Positions 1 to 13,705 of a DNA stretch of 64,000 bases are shown in pieces (the first letter of the stretch is position 1; each line of letters starts with the position of its first letter). The DNA lies in contig JAZGTH010000065.1 in assembly GCA_036877525.1 (NCBI GenBank), positions 4,375,001 to 4,439,000 of the forward strand. The letters are read 5' to 3'. The DNA comes from Chromobotia macracanthus. Its lineage: Eukaryota; Chordata; Actinopteri; Cypriniformes; Botiidae. Below the pieces are notes generated by a model that did not search any database, was not told where the DNA came from, and saw nothing but the letters and a program-made list of their open reading frames with translations. Position numbers and translations under genes: made by a program.

Positions 1-1599
1 GCATATACACAACATTCTCATTAAAAACAATCCTACAAACCTTGTTCACAATGTGTACTGAAGTCTAATATAGTTTAAAATTATGAAATGGGTGACCCAC
101 GCTGTTTTGCATTTTATTTTTGGGTTATCGTAAGTCTGTCGTGTCTTTGCTGACATTTATTCTGACAAGAGCCAAATGTTAACTATCAAAAGGTTAGAGG
201 CATTAATCTGTGAGTTCCTGTGTCACAGACTGTTTATGAGTAGAGTAATGACCAGGGCTGTCGCTGTGGGGGGGATGTCCAGGAACGTTGTCCCAGGCCC
301 GTGATGATGGGGGCCCACTTAAAAGAAAAGTTATCTGCTGGGATGCCTTAGTATGTATAAAGTGTTACGCCTTAAATAATCAATTCTTTGCCTGTTTTCA
401 CAGGGGACAGTTCTGCCCTTTAGCAAACAATTATTTAAAATAAAACCAATAGAGATTTATTTACATGAATCACTTTATCACATTAATTTATTAGGTCTAA
501 TTTATTGCAGAAAACATAAAAGTCACCTTTCTGGTTGTTTGTGCAATTTTGTACGGGGTTTAGCCTTAAAAAATTAACTCTTGTGTCTTGCGAGGTTCTT
601 GGGGGACTATTTTACCCTTTAACACATTCTCTTAGTTTTATCCGTCCAGCCAACTGGAACTTTTATATAATTTTTTTGACATTCTTAGTCTTAGTCTGTT
701 ATTATTAACAGTGACAAACGATCTAAAAGTCATGTTTAATGATTTTTCAAACAGGCAAACTGATATGAAAAACATCACTGGAATCATTTATCTAAGTAAA
801 ATGAGAAACAGATGACACAAAATCCACCTCAGATTATCCTCTTTCACATAGTAATGAAGATGTAAGCTTTCCTGGCATTTAATAAAGTGAATGAAGAAAT
901 AGCGGTTAATTCATCCAAAAAATTCTGAATAAAGAATCACTTATCACAAGTAATTTCTTATTTCAATGCAGAGTTGATTAACAGCAATTATAAAACGTAA
1001 CATCTTCCACAATGACATTCTGTTTAACCCTTTTTCAATGAGTAAAATCTGTCTTCGTCATTCAAATCATAATGAAAATCTTACTTTGCAACGTTATCGC
1101 AGGTAGGGCAAAGAAGTTACAAAATAAAAGACTAGTGGCCAGTTAATACTATTCCTGTTCTTTTTTATAATTCAGATGTTAAACTCAAGTATTTTTAGAT
1201 TTAACAGAAAGTACAAAAACGTCTGAATCAGCAGTGAACAATTTGTTCTGGGATGTAGACCAGCATTCGTGAAAAAGTGTGTCTGTCAACACATTCTTTT
1301 GACTGTGAAATAGACGGTTTCCAGTGAAGCAGGATTATTCTAGCTGCTGTGATAATGCCCACCATAATCACACAGAACTCACCACATGATGTGGTACTTC
1401 TGTTCTGTCTCAGAGAAGCAGGATCCAGATCTTACTAGGAAGCCACTGGCTCCAAATAACAAAGATTTGGGAGCCAAATGACTTTTGAGTTCCTAATTAC
1501 AGAACTGCTAAATATAAATGGCTGTTCAGAATCAATGTCTGCATACTCATGTGGAGGCTGAATGAGACAAAATAGAATTGCATCACAGCTAACAGGAAA

Positions 1600-1681
1600 A
1601 AATGTATATCCCAAATGCACTGTAAAATGCTTTGGATAAAAGTGTCTGCCAAATGCATGCATAAATAAATATATGTAAATG
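1600..1681 (+). mobile_element. tRNA-derived SINE, 3' tail fragment
   Basis: The sequence reads as the conserved tail shared with the copies at 36.8, 55.7 and 57.2 kb: a GCTTTGGATAAAAGTGTCTG core followed by CCAAATGCATGCATAAATA and a TGTAAATG end. The tRNA-like head with A and B boxes is missing, so this is a 5'-truncated copy. The family is the common teleost repeat whose tail contains GGATAAAAG-GTCTGCCAAATG. Confidence 0.6.
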
Positions 1682-4600
1682 AATGTCAAATACCACTGTG
1701 AAGAGAAGTGGAAAAGCAGGGCAGCATCAACGCATAATGTGAGACCATAAGACAGCTGGTTTGGGTTAGTATTACGCCACAATTATAAACTTTGGCCTTT
1801 TAATGAATCATGCACAGGCTTATTGTTTAAATTCTATATGGTCCAATATGAAGCAGTCTATACTACATACATGACCTGTAAGGCCTACATTTTCCCTTAA
1901 TGAAGAGATTCTGAGACAAGCCTCCAAAACAGACTGGAGTAAAGAATCTTTGTTTCCATAACACACAAGCTGCACAAGGTGAAGTGAACAGCTATGAATT
2001 ATTCATAAGAAATACCTTAGACAGGCTTCTTATCAATTAATGGCTCTTTGTGCACGTATCATTAGTCTCAGTTATGAGTGGAAAGAGTTTGGAGTTTGGA
2101 ACTTGCATTTGAAGGTAGAAAAACATTAATTTAATGTAAACACATTGTCATTAATCTACTTTATGTCTGCTCTTAAAACATTAGGTAAGCCTGAATACTG
2201 TAATTTAGCGTCTTGGTGGTACTGAGGACAAATTATTGACAATGAAAAGACACAGTGTATAGTGAGCTTTGAAGGACTCAGGTGAGTACAAGAACATAGC
2301 AGAAAACTTATATATATATATAGGTTTTCTATACATAAGTTTTATATAAGTCTTATATATCTTATATAGATATATACTAAGAAGACTCACAATAAAAAAA
2401 CAAATGCTGCAAACTGCTGGACAGCTCAGGGCTGAAGGCTCAAATACATCTTTGCTAATCCTTAACCACTTTCCCTATTGTGCTTCTGCCTCATTCAGAG
2501 AGAAAGAGAACAGTCCAGTGCACAACCATAAATAGCCTATACAGTTTTTTATGATAAAAAAAGAAATGAGGCGGAAAATGTAGTTGGAATAGTTCTAAGA
2601 ATCTTCAGGTCACATTAGCTACAGTCAATTAGAGCCAAAATGGTCACGTTATATGTTTAAATAGTTATTCTAACTGTTTGTATGTTCCTTACTGGTGAGC
2701 GAGAAGTGCTTAGCTCAAAGTGAGTGTGTTTTAATGTTTCTCAACATGGTGCCAGTAATAATACATAATTCCACTGATGAAGTCACAGGTGTTCATCCTG
2801 CCATTGAATATTTTACAGTGGCTCATCCAATCAGAATTTAATTTGCTCTGGAAGACTGCTTTCAATTGTTTTGACAGCTGGAGTAAATATGTACATGATT
2901 GTTATTTGTGTAACAATGTATTATGTTTTTCTAGTTTTTCAAAAATATTTGTTCAAAATGCAGCATAGGGCTTAAACATTAATAACGAGATTGTTAATAA
3001 AGTATTATATTCTATGTACCGTAGAAACTTTTAGTACAAATTTAAAAAATCTCTTTGGGAAGGTTACCCTTATAAAATATAGATAGAAAATCATCCACAC
3101 TTGAAATATAGCTCCTGTTGTGTTTCTCTTTTGCTGTGCTGTTAGATGTGAAGAGCCCAAAGGTAAATGTGAAGAGCTCTTATCTTGCTCCTATGTTAAA
3201 GAGCCTTGAAACAGTTTCTATGATGCAGGTTGGAATTAAGGCTTAACAACTTGGTAATGGTTTCTGTCACACGCCTGTTTAATCTAATCACTCACTTATC
3301 TGTTTTCCCAACAATTTTCAGTTGTTTTTTTATGATTCACTCAATCATTAAAAAAACAAGGGAGATGATGCACCCAGAGACTTAAATTAACCTTTGACAC
3401 AGCTGCCAGGGGTGAGGGAATTGAAAACATGTATTGGTTATACTTATTTCTTACTGTATTTCTAACTGTATTTTTTTTGTTAAAAACAACAGTAGTTTTA
3501 GAAGGTTTAGTGACAAACAGAACAGGTTCACTCACAATGTCACTCACAGCTTCTTATGTGTCCATTTCTCAGTGAAGCTGTCACAAGTTAAAATAACACA
3601 ATGCGTGAAGACGCATTGTGACTTTGCTTCTGTTGGAATCAATGTTGGCAGTTTAATGCACTGCCACATAGAGACCAAGTGACCCTGATAAGCACTTATC
3701 TAGATGTTATAATCACATGTAACACTTATCCCTCATCACTTGAATACCAAGTTCCCTTTCTCATTCATATACAGTGTGGATAGTACAACATCACAGTTTT
3801 TCATCTCATCATCTAGCTGGAATATAGTAATACAAGAATTCTGATAACGGAAAAGCAGAGAAATAATGGGACAAAAAGAACACAGATAAGTAACAAATAG
3901 GGATTATTAAATCGATTACATTTGACTTTGTCTTATCTGCTTTTGTGGGGTACTGTGACACCACAGATCCAAAGAAATACAGATAACAATCGTTCTAGTA
4001 ACAAAGTACTCTGACAATTATGTATAATGGATTATGTTCAGCTTTCTTACTATACTTTTTACTGCTTCTTGTCGGGGGCGTAAACTGGAACATCGTGAAA
4101 TTAAACAACAGGTCTGATTTAGTGAGTTATTTTAACTCATGGCAATCCAAAACTGTTTTGTTAACAAAATTCCTGCGTCAGGACTCAAGCAACACATATT
4201 TAAGTTGTCAGAGTATGTATTACACTTGTACTCCTTGCAATATATCCACATTCTTGTAAGAAAGCAAGTTAAAATAAATCTAAATGGCACACTGCTATCA
4301 TATGTTCAGTTTAGCAATGTGGGGAACACAGAACAGAGTTAGCAATCTCTTCAGTCAACAAATGGTTTAAGCCTTACACACTAACATCACCAATAACAAC
4401 TGAATACAATACAATACTACTGACGGTTAGTGACCATCTATCCCCTAAACAAGTGCCTGGCCCAGTTTTTGGTCAAGAGATACTCTTGCTACATTTTACA
4501 TTAAGTACTAAAAGCCTTAGTCCTTTCACATTGTGTACCTCAGACTGAACATTTCTCATTACAGCCCAGCACAATGGATCATCGTGCAAGATACCAACTG

Positions 4601-4733
4601 CTCCTTTTCATCTCTTATGACAATTGTATCATCGACTGACATGAAAGCCCACAAGTCAGGGTTCTATAAAAACATTGTCCCCATAATACAGAAGAACAGA
4701 TCTGCTATGAAAGGATTCAAGGTTACAGATTTC

Positions 4734-5074
4734 CTAGCTAACAATGTTCAGTTGCAGGAATGTATCCCAACTTTTAACATTATTTTACAAAAAAGTTTAA
4801 AACATGTTATTTGAATGTTCTAGAAATGTTCAAAGCGTCCAGTATTTAGATGCTGTATTAACGTTATTGCTTCGTTATAAGAATGTTAACTTTTTTATTC
4901 TAAATATTCGTTTTAAAACGTTCCACTAACAACTTAAGAATATCATTTTTGATATATATATGATATTCACCTGTAAAAAGATCTACTAACATTACTGTAC
5001 AAACATTTTCTGATAACTTTGAGAGAACTTTCAGAGAACAAGCCAATGTTCTGAGAACTTTCACTGTTAGCTGG
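4734..5074 (-). mobile_element. CAGCTAACA-family MITE, near full length
   Basis: The copy begins with TAGCTAACAATGTTCAG and ends with CACTGTTAGCTGGG, so both inverted ends are present over about 340 bp. Inside are the family's repeated AACATT/AATGTT/AACGTT hexamers, the ACAACTTAAGAAT block and the central TGATATATAT palindrome. No reading frame for a transposase is visible, as expected of a non-autonomous element. Orientation is arbitrary; minus means the GCCAATGTTCTGAGAAC end is on the right. Confidence 0.75.
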
Positions 5075-6236
5075 GTTGTTGCTATAGATACACATCTCAG
5101 ATGTGTAGTTGTGCTCCAACAGTGATATTTCTCACATTAGAGGTTGGTTTCACTGAATCCTTATAATTTTTGTCTTCTCCAAGACAAGTACATTTGGTGT
5201 GTGAGATATTAAGACTCAGGTTACAATTATCTATAAATAAAAAGCATAACCGCAACTCTCTTCAGGCTCCGGCCACCTCCTAACATTAACTCCCAAAGAA
5301 ATGTGCCTTGGCGCAAAGATGGTGCCTTGGTCGCCATTGGTTACAGAGACCACTCTCGAGCGTATCGGCTATTACAAACTGTTAACTTAAGTGAGGAGCT
5401 CAAACCTCAGATGCATGGTTTCTGTGCATTGCTTGATTAAAACTGACTATGATACGAACTGGAAATATGTACATTTAAAGTCAATGTGACTATGAAGTGC
5501 TCAGACTCGGCACTGTTTATGCTCCTGAAGGACAGACAATTTTTTTTCAACTTTATCTTCAGTGAAGCGTCACTGTATCTGCTTGAAGGACGACTCCACA
5601 TTTTATTGATTCCTACAGAAGTGACAGATTTTGAATTACCGTAACCAATGTAAGGCAAAGCAAAGCGTGATTTAAAACTAAATTATGCAGCAGAGGGGAG
5701 CAGCAATATTACAGCAAATAGGCATTGTTACTGTGTGAATATAACTGCTGCATCTAAGCCAGCAGAAATCCATTGCAACAAGAAGGCACAGGGCAATGCA
5801 ATGTTTTAATGTACTTTTTCCACACAGTCTGATGTTACTGTTAATATATATTTAGTGTATTGACCAAAATGAAAATGTATACATAAAATCCAATTATTTC
5901 ATTTATAGACAATCCGTTGTTGCAGTTATACTGCATGGGTGTTATGAAGACAAAACATGTTAATATTTTCTCTGCTGTTTATAAATGCACTACCAAATAC
6001 TTTAACCATGAAGGTAAGGTATGATGCGAAAAACTGTTAGCTTCCATGTTCTTTTTGTGGGATTTTATAACAAAAACTACTATCCAAATATTGATGGTTT
6101 ACTGTGGTCATTTTTCTAGGATACCATCATGTCCATTAAAAATACTTAGAAAATACAATTCTACAGCACAAAACACCAAACATTTGTTGTCTAGACTAGA
6201 AGAAAGCAGACACACACAAAAAAACAGTTCTCTTAC

Positions 6237-7955
6237 CTTTCGCTTTGAACGCTCAGACTTCTTGGACATATTTTTGATTTTTTTATGAAGATGATACAAC
6301 ACCTAAAATTCAAAGAAAATGCCACATTAAAAGACTGTAGACTATTACTCATCCACCATTACACTAGATGTTACACAGTCAATATTTCCCAAGAAAGATG
6401 TTGGTGAACGATGAAAGCTATTGTGCTGATAATGTTTTGACACTTTGCTGGAGATACAGAAGATAAACTATAGGACATTAATAGAATTTATTCATGTGCA
6501 GGCTCACATATATAATTATGCTTTATAATTATGTCCAATTTCTACATTAAACACACCTACACAAAATACTTTCTTTATTTAATAACCCGCATTAAATAAA
6601 ATGAGACATGCTTTGAAACAAGTGGTGCAGGGGTTTGCTTCATTTTATTAAAAACATACTGTCTGCGTTTTTTAAACTATGGCTATAACATCAAGCACTG
6701 GTCACAGTTATAATATGGATTGCTGACTCTATATCTGACCGAACTGATGCAGAGCTAAGACTGTCCCTCATGCACTGCATACTGTAAACGCAGGCACGGT
6801 TGCAATAAGGAAAAGGGACACACATACTGTTTATTGGTGGTGACTCTGCAACATAATTACTGCTCAATGGCCAATGACGTCATGTTTGAGTGGGCTTTAG
6901 GCTACCTTTTGCAGATAAGTTTTCCTATCTCTGAATCCAGATGGGAGAATTAGTGCTGATCTACAGCAGTGTGGGCGAAGGACCACCTGTTGCATCCTTG
7001 ACTAAGACATTAAACATGCATGCTAAATAAAAAAACTTATGCTTGTGAGCATGACTGTAAGATTGTTATGAACACAATCAGTTTGCCCATAGTGAGTTAT
7101 TGTGATCCTGTGGACCCATAACCACATGCTGTAGTACAAAATCAGATGCAAAAAAATTATTGTGCAGGTTCCCAAAAGCACGATGGTCACACTTTACAAA
7201 TGAAAAGGTGAGAACAGCTTAACTCTGCAAGTACAAGTACTAGAGGTACCTCTGATAAGGCGCTGCGTAAAGTTTTAACATCGTTTTCTAATTCTTACCT
7301 TGGCATAACAGCATGTGATCAAAAGCAGAGGTAACAGATAACCTATTACGAGAATGGTGACTTTATACGTGTGCTTGGCCACCCGTTCGGTCCAAATCTC
7401 CCAGCAGAAAGTGCTGTTGGGAGCCTTTGGATGATCCGTCAGTATCTGGTGCTGCGCAACCGGGACGGCAAAGACGAAGGAAAGGATCCAAATGACACAC
7501 ACGCCTATGAGCGCATTCCTCCGGTTACGAATGCAGGGCGACTTTTTGGAGAGAACAACGGCGATGTATCTGTCCACCGACATGGCCACGAGTGTGAAAA
7601 TGCTCACCAACATGCTGACCGTGACAAAATAGTGCACAAATTTACACAGAAACGCCCCGAAGATCCACTCGGGGAGAGAGTATATGGTAGCCTGAAACGG
7701 GACGCAGAACAGGAGAAAGGATAAATCTGCTATACTGAGATTTAAAATGAAAATATTAGTAGTACTTCTCGAGCGCCTTGACTTTATTTTCCCGATGACA
7801 ATCATCACCAGAGTGTTTCCAATAATCCCCAAGAAAAATATACATCCAAACACGACGGGCACGATCACGACCTCCGGACCCAAAGTGTCGGTCGTTTGGT
7901 TTGTGTCCGCGAGTTCCTCCGTCCAAAACATCGTTTCATTTCGGGATAACCCCAT
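6237..7955 (-). CDS. galr1: Galanin receptor type 1-like GPCR, exons 1-2 of 3 (partial)
   Basis: A rhodopsin-class G-protein-coupled receptor for the neuropeptide galanin; type 1 receptors couple to Gi/o at the neuronal plasma membrane. Exon 1 coding is 7955-7299 (219 codons) and ends CCYAK at a GTAAGA donor. Exon 2 is 6302-6237 (22 codons, VLYHLHKKIKN onward, an intracellular loop 3 piece rich in Lys), between a TTTTAG acceptor and a GTAAGA donor, both phase 0. This split matches vertebrate GALR1. Seen: N-glycosylation sites at N6 and N19, helix 1 GN at 46-47, LSIAD at 73-77, conserved Cys104 and Cys184, DRY at 128-130. The start is the ATG at 7955 opening the long frame. Helices 6-7 and the tail are not in the window. 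The a or b teleost paralogue cannot be decided here; type 2/3 receptors are less similar and have a different exon structure. Confidence 0.93.
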
Positions 7956-8706
7956 GTTTCCTCGTATTCAGGATTCAGGTCCAGCAGAAATAACGGGACA
8001 TAAGTTCATAAATGAGCGAAGAAAGTGCTACAGTCATTCCCTGGTTTAGTTTTTCATTATCATCGTGCGTAATCCTCGGGCAGGCTGGGGAGCGCACCGG
8101 CGGGGAGAGAAACAGCGCACAGCAGCTACATTTTCTTCCAGGGAAGAAACACTGCCAGTGTGAAAAGTTTCCGCCCGGAAGCTCTTTAAACGACAATGTG
8201 TCGTGATACGATTACATTTGGTTAGGGCAGTGTTATATAGCTTCTCGTAAGTTTAATTAATAACGATGGTTACCTGTCTGCCATAACAATAACGTCGCTG
8301 GGTCAAAGAGCGCTGATATGTTTGTGTCTGTGCGCTCACGGTGTAATTGTGAACTTGGCTTCATCTAGAAAACGTCTGGGGACCTTTACACTTGTTTTCT
8401 GATTATCTAGAAGTCTCAAGATACAGACAACCTGCCACTTGCAGACTCACTGACAGATTGTAGAAAGGTTTGGAGCTGCCCAGATCCTAAACTCAGAAAT
8501 GCCAACAAAAGAGTGAGACATAATAATGTTTTCTTCATTGATTCAAGTCTAATGGCAAATTTAAAGTCAAATTTAGTTGGTAGCCTATGTTAAAAGCAAA
8601 GTTTTAACAGGATGGAGGTGATGAATTTTTAAGATGGTTGTGGACCAAATGATGTCTTATATATATTTAAGATGACAAGCAGGTTACTTATCATGTGCTT
8701 TATGGC

Positions 8707-8709
<3 letters not shown>

Positions 8710-8764
<55 letters not shown>
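8710..8764. repeat. (TA)n microsatellite
   Basis: About 27 uninterrupted AT dinucleotides. No other feature is attached to it. Confidence 0.97.
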
Positions 8765-8766
<2 letters not shown>

Positions 8767-9227
8767 ACCACCTTGAAAATTCATGGTGGTCTAAGCAAGT
8801 TATTTCAGCAGGCTGCAGTCGTCCCCAGGAACTCACGTGAATCTGCAGCTGTTACACTTATTTCCAGTGAGAGGAGGGTTTCATTTCCAAGAGGTACAAA
8901 CAGCCACCCCGAGGCACTCCAGTGCTCATAATGGAGTTTGACAAGTTGTAGTCCATCCAGGTGTTTGTGATCCATTAGCAAAAGGATGATGTCATTTTAT
9001 ACATCATCCCATCATCCTTTTTCTCTGCCTGAGAAAAAGTTCTCAAATAGGATTTTCATGTCTGTGCTGGTGTTTCAGGGCATAGCAGAGGCCCATGTTG
9101 ACTGAACCCCAGAGGCAGATAGCCGGGTAAACGAGTACCAAGGGTTAACATGCTTTAATTATATATGCTGTTAATTTTACAGGTCTACAGTTATTTTGTT
9201 TTAATCATTTTAAGCATAGGCCAGACG

Positions 9228-9350
9228 CAGCTAACAGGGAATGTTCTATAAGTGTTGGCTAATGTTCTCTAAAAGTTCTTTTAAAGTTATCAAAAATGTT
9301 CTTGCCTTAATGTTAGTAGAATGTTTTTAGCATTATATATAATATATATG
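9228..9350 (+). mobile_element. CAGCTAACA-family MITE, left half only
   Basis: Starts CAGCTAACAGGGAATGTTC and continues through GGCTAATGTTCTCTAAAAG and the TTATCAAAAATGTTCTTGC block up to the central TATATATAATATATAT palindrome, then stops. The right half is missing. Confidence 0.75.
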
Positions 9351-10379
9351 GTCTTCATAGTGTTTTAGTGTTTCTTGGTGTGACCATATCAGGCCTTGCA
9401 GCTTTCCTGATGCTTTGTCTTATGAGAGGTATGTGACATCATCCTCTGTGATAGGACTGGGAAATGAAATGGAGTTATAGAGAGGGATCAGTGAGGTCAC
9501 AGTGAGAAAATGTGACATTAGAAGTCTATAGATAGAGTGCAGGATGGGGTCAGGAGTGAATGATAGCCACCGAATGGATCATGTATACTTTGTCTTTCAA
9601 TTTGTCAGTATAATGGTAGTAGTTAAGCTGCTTGATGAAGGTCGTCTTCCTCTTACACCCTGTGATTGCCATGAGCGTATTACAGACAGCAGCATCATTT
9701 GTGCTGAAAGATAAGAACAAACATAATAATTCCGTTGTGAAGTTCAGAAGAGTCGTTTGTTTATTTTTACATTTTTGTAAAGGTTGTGATAATGTGCATG
9801 AAACATTTGGCATCAGCAAATATTCATGGCTTCTTTTAAACATATTGTGCCTCATTTTCCTCACCAGCCTGAAAAATAATTTGTTAAAGGTCAAGTGTTT
9901 TAGGAAAAACATGACTTTTGTCTTAAAACTGGTTGTGTCAGAAAGATAGTTACTATACAAGTACAAATTGAATTTAAAAACAAAAAGTTGAGTCTGTCGA
10001 ATCTACTATAATATAATGAATTTACAGTGATTTAAATCAGAATCAAGAAAGTAGTTTGAATTAAAATAAGTTAAAAAAAGTGGCAGATTATGAAATGTCA
10101 GCAGAGCTCTTGTTGACCATACAGTATTTATATGACAGTGATTTAGTGATTTATCCTTGAATCACTTTAACCTCAAAAACCAAAGCAAGATCAATTACTC
10201 AGTGAGTATTTTCACATCCATGAGATGTCCTGTGCATCAAAGGAAGTCAAGGATTGACAAGTGTGTTGTGTGAGGGTGCTGCTGAAAGGAGAAGGCTGGA
10301 TCAGAGTGATGCTATTGCTGGAAACTGGCTAGTGTTAGGGGGGTCAGGGCTGATTAGTGTGAGCAGACCCAACTGTCCA

Positions 10380-10646
10380 TAATGTTTACATTAAGTAACA
10401 GAAATGTTAAAAATGTTGTTTTAAAAGTTTTAGGAACATTCATTTGTCCAGATTTTTATATGTTTTAACATAATATTTTTTTGTTTTACTTCTGTGTTGT
10501 TTTAAACTAACTACATAAGAATAACCTGTTTGATATATAGGATATAATGTTATACTAACGTTACAGCAAAAATGTTTTTTGATAATGTTAAGAGAACTTT
10601 TAGAGAACATTAGTCAATGTTCTGAGAACATTCCCTGTTAGTTGAG
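10380..10646 (-). mobile_element. CAGCTAACA-family MITE, 5'-trimmed copy
   Basis: The right end reads TTAGTCAATGTTCTGAGAAC then ATTCCCTGTTAGTTGAG, a diverged terminal repeat. The internal ACATAAGAATAAC and TTTTTGATAATGTTAAGAGA blocks match the other copies. The left terminal repeat is not recognisable. Confidence 0.7.
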
Positions 10647-12833
10647 TTGGTACATGGCATAACTACACCATTAGGCAGGCAAAATGTACATAATATACAC
10701 ATGAATATACACACAAATTCTGAATTTGACATAAATGACCAAGAATTCATTATTGTTATAGCAGATGTTTCACAACAGGGAGAAACAGACTCTTCTGTGT
10801 CAATTAAAGAAACTTTGATAACTTTGTGCTGTCCTCCACCCACCTCATGGGTGTAATGAACAATGAACAAATGTAATGGATAACTATTTGCTCTGTACAC
10901 CTAATCTTTATTGTTGGTATGTTTGTTTTTAAAAGCTTCTAAGCTTTGTTAGTCTGCATTCTCTGCCACAGTTTGTCTTTGAGTTGTGATCAGAAACCCA
11001 AATTGTTATGATGAGTTGTGAGTTGCCTTGTGTATTTGAATCTCTATCATTCAGTTACAATATGAGCAAATGTTCTAATACTTAGAATAAGGATAATAAT
11101 GGAGATACAAGCTATACAAAGTCAAGTATTATTGCCATAATTCTTATGATGGGAGCATTTAAAGTGGTAAAATGCTTGTAGAAAACTACCACAAAGCACA
11201 ACAAATATTGTTCTGTTATTCTGTGCACCATTTACCACACATGAAAACCTATTTATATATACACACACATACAAAAGCGCATAAAATACATAGACTCTAA
11301 TAACAGACTGGCACTACAGAGACTCTGAAAGCTGTAGGACATATAATAAACAGATTTTTTAAAAACATGCCACTTGTTCTAGTTTTGTTGAGGATCAGAT
11401 GATTATGTCTTAAATAAGAACACACACAGAAAAATAGATCATTAGAAAAACATAAAGCTGCTCGTTTTCTTTATTAGTCTTTGTTTATTGAGTTTCAAAA
11501 GCCTTTAGAAATTGCATCAGAAATTACTACAAAGCTCTAGGCTGCTTTAAAAAAACATTAGAGCAAAATCTGTGTGTGTTCTATGAATGTCAGAATTACA
11601 GTATGTGACTAATGAGAAAGTAACAAAGAGAAGTAATTAACATGAATGGAAATGAAGGCTGTTGCTCATAGTGTTTTGCAAGCCTTGGGTTCTTTATTCA
11701 GACATGTAAAATAAAGTAGTTTTAATTATTTAATATAAGCTAATGCAAAATGAGACACAAAGTGTGAAGGATCAACAAATGAAGAACTTTTCTTACAAAG
11801 ATTACAGACTGTAGCTCTTAGTGTAACTCAAGACTCAGCCCAATGTGTTTTAATGCAATATGTGTCTTAAATACAGTCTCAAAATTCTCCAGGATCTCAA
11901 ATACAAAGATGTGTATATAAGTATAATATCTTACAGACAAAATGAATTATGTGAAACATAATAGAATCACAATAAGCTGTTTTATCTAAGATAGAATATC
12001 ATGATTGGAAAGTAAATGAAAATTGCTTGACCAGATGGTTAGAAATAATTAGATATTAGGACATATTCCAATACAAATACATGAATAAGAGTAAGTAACA
12101 AGAAACTATACATATTCATAATTAAACATAACTGCACATAGAAGAACAGACCATCATAATAGATGATCATAGATGCAACTATGCAGTAGATGCATTAGAA
12201 GCATTAGATGTGGGTGTTTAGCAAAATACTCAGGTGAACACATTTGAACTGAATATTCCATTACGGGGTCACACACATTCTGTACTCATACTGTACTGCT
12301 ACAGACTTATTCAGATCTTTCAGAATCTGGCTGTTGCTAAATAAAGAAACAGGTACAGATGTGATATTGTGTCACAATTGTTTTGAGAGCAAGTGTCAGA
12401 TGTTGAGTTCTCAGCTATCCGAATATGATTTACAATATCCACATTGGAGCAAGACCCCAAGAGCTATGAAATGTATCAAACCCCCACACACTCACGACTC
12501 ATCTGTTCTCTCATATGGGTATATGGGTATAACTATATGGGTATAACTGATATCAAAGTATAGCACTTTCTGTGTCCCCGCAGAGCTGGCATTCTAAAGG
12601 CATGTCCTGTGGTTTTGATCTTCTCTTTCCCACTGTGGGCAAAAGCAACACACGAAAGCTGCCTGGTTCATTGAGGGGGAGAACCTCTGATGAGTCAAGC
12701 ACACTTTTTCCCCAAGGAAGATTTCAACTGAGTAGCAAAGTGAAAGAAGAGAGAGAGAATGAGCGAGTGAGATGTATGGAAAGAGCTGAAGCTATTATGA
12801 TTCTGAGATACAGTGATATGGATGAGAGGGGTC

Positions 12834-12836
<3 letters not shown>

Positions 12837-12894
<58 letters not shown>
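12837..12894. repeat. (TA)n microsatellite
   Basis: About 29 AT dinucleotides in a row, 118 bases left of a second and longer tract. Confidence 0.97.
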
Positions 12895-12898
<4 letters not shown>

Positions 12899-13009
12899 AT
12901 ATGGTGACAAACATGTCCCTTGAGTTTTCAAATTAATTTTCAAACATAAAACAATTTCTAATGTAAAATTACACACGTAAAAGACAATTCTACATTCTAA
13001 TTCTATAAC

Positions 13010-13011
<2 letters not shown>

Positions 13012-13083
<72 letters not shown>
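13012..13083. repeat. (TA)n microsatellite
   Basis: About 36 uninterrupted TA dinucleotides, the longest simple tract in the window. Confidence 0.97.
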
Positions 13084-13086
<3 letters not shown>

Positions 13087-13439
13087 CAAAACGGTAGTAT
13101 TTCAAAAAATATATAATATGAAATGTTTTAACTATGTGTTATTTTGCACATTTATCATTTAAAAAAAATATTTGATTTTGCTTAAGGTCTGAAAAATGTA
13201 TTATCCCTCTTCAATCTTTCCAGAGTTTATTTCTTTTTTACTCATTTTGGTTAAACATTAGTGCAAGGTCTAACAAGTCTGGAAAAAGCAAAACAAAATA
13301 AATAATTAAGTTGTGAAAAGGGGCCTTCAAGGACAAAGCTCAGAGAGAGAGAGAAGAGTGTGCTAAAATGTGCACATGGTGATTTCCACACAACACTGAA
13401 AAGTTATTAATTGACTTTTAATTTTTTTACTCATTTTTT

Positions 13440-13705
13440 TTAACTTTACTGAACATTCAAAGCTTCAAGATTTTTAGACATTGTATTAACATTACTGTTT
13501 AGTTATTAGAATGTTATTCAAATATTTTTTAATTCTGTAACATTTTTAAAACATTCCAATAACAACTAATATTTTTGATATATATGATATATATGATACT
13601 TAAAAAACATTCTCATAACGTTTCTGCAAGCACATTTTTTATAATTTTAAGAGAACATTTAGAGAACATTAGCCAATGTTCTGAGAACATTCCCTGTTTG
13701 CTGGA
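13440..13705 (-). mobile_element. CAGCTAACA-family MITE
   Basis: The right end carries TTAGCCAATGTTCTGAGAAC and ATTCCCTGTTTGCTGG, and the centre is TTTTTGATATATATGATATA. It lies in inverted orientation to the copy starting at 13974, with about 270 bases of other sequence between the two. Confidence 0.75.

Larger units (their letters stand above)
1..6236 (-). other. Probable galr1 intron 2 (partial), no other gene seen
   Basis: This stretch lies downstream of galanin receptor exon 2 on the minus strand. Exon 2 ends in a good GTAAGA donor at 6236, and I found no match to the expected last exon (transmembrane helices 6-7, with the SWLPHH-like and NPIIYAF-like blocks) on the minus strand. The last exon is therefore inferred to lie left of base 1, making intron 2 longer than 6.2 kb. 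The stretch is AT-rich and holds a SINE tail and one MITE copy (listed separately). Open frames here are short and show no recognisable domain. Confidence 0.6.

Noticed and set aside
4533..4814. 93-codon plus-strand frame
   Set aside because: Its 3' third runs into a MITE copy and no domain is recognisable.
7371..8049. Plus-strand open frames of 100-117 codons
   Set aside because: They are antisense to galanin receptor exon 1, whose seven-helix protein is clearly real.
12695..13105. Long Tyr-Ile repeat open frames on both strands
   Set aside because: They are translations of the (TA)n microsatellites and carry no protein signal; the same applies at 8.7, 20.9 and 59.7 kb.
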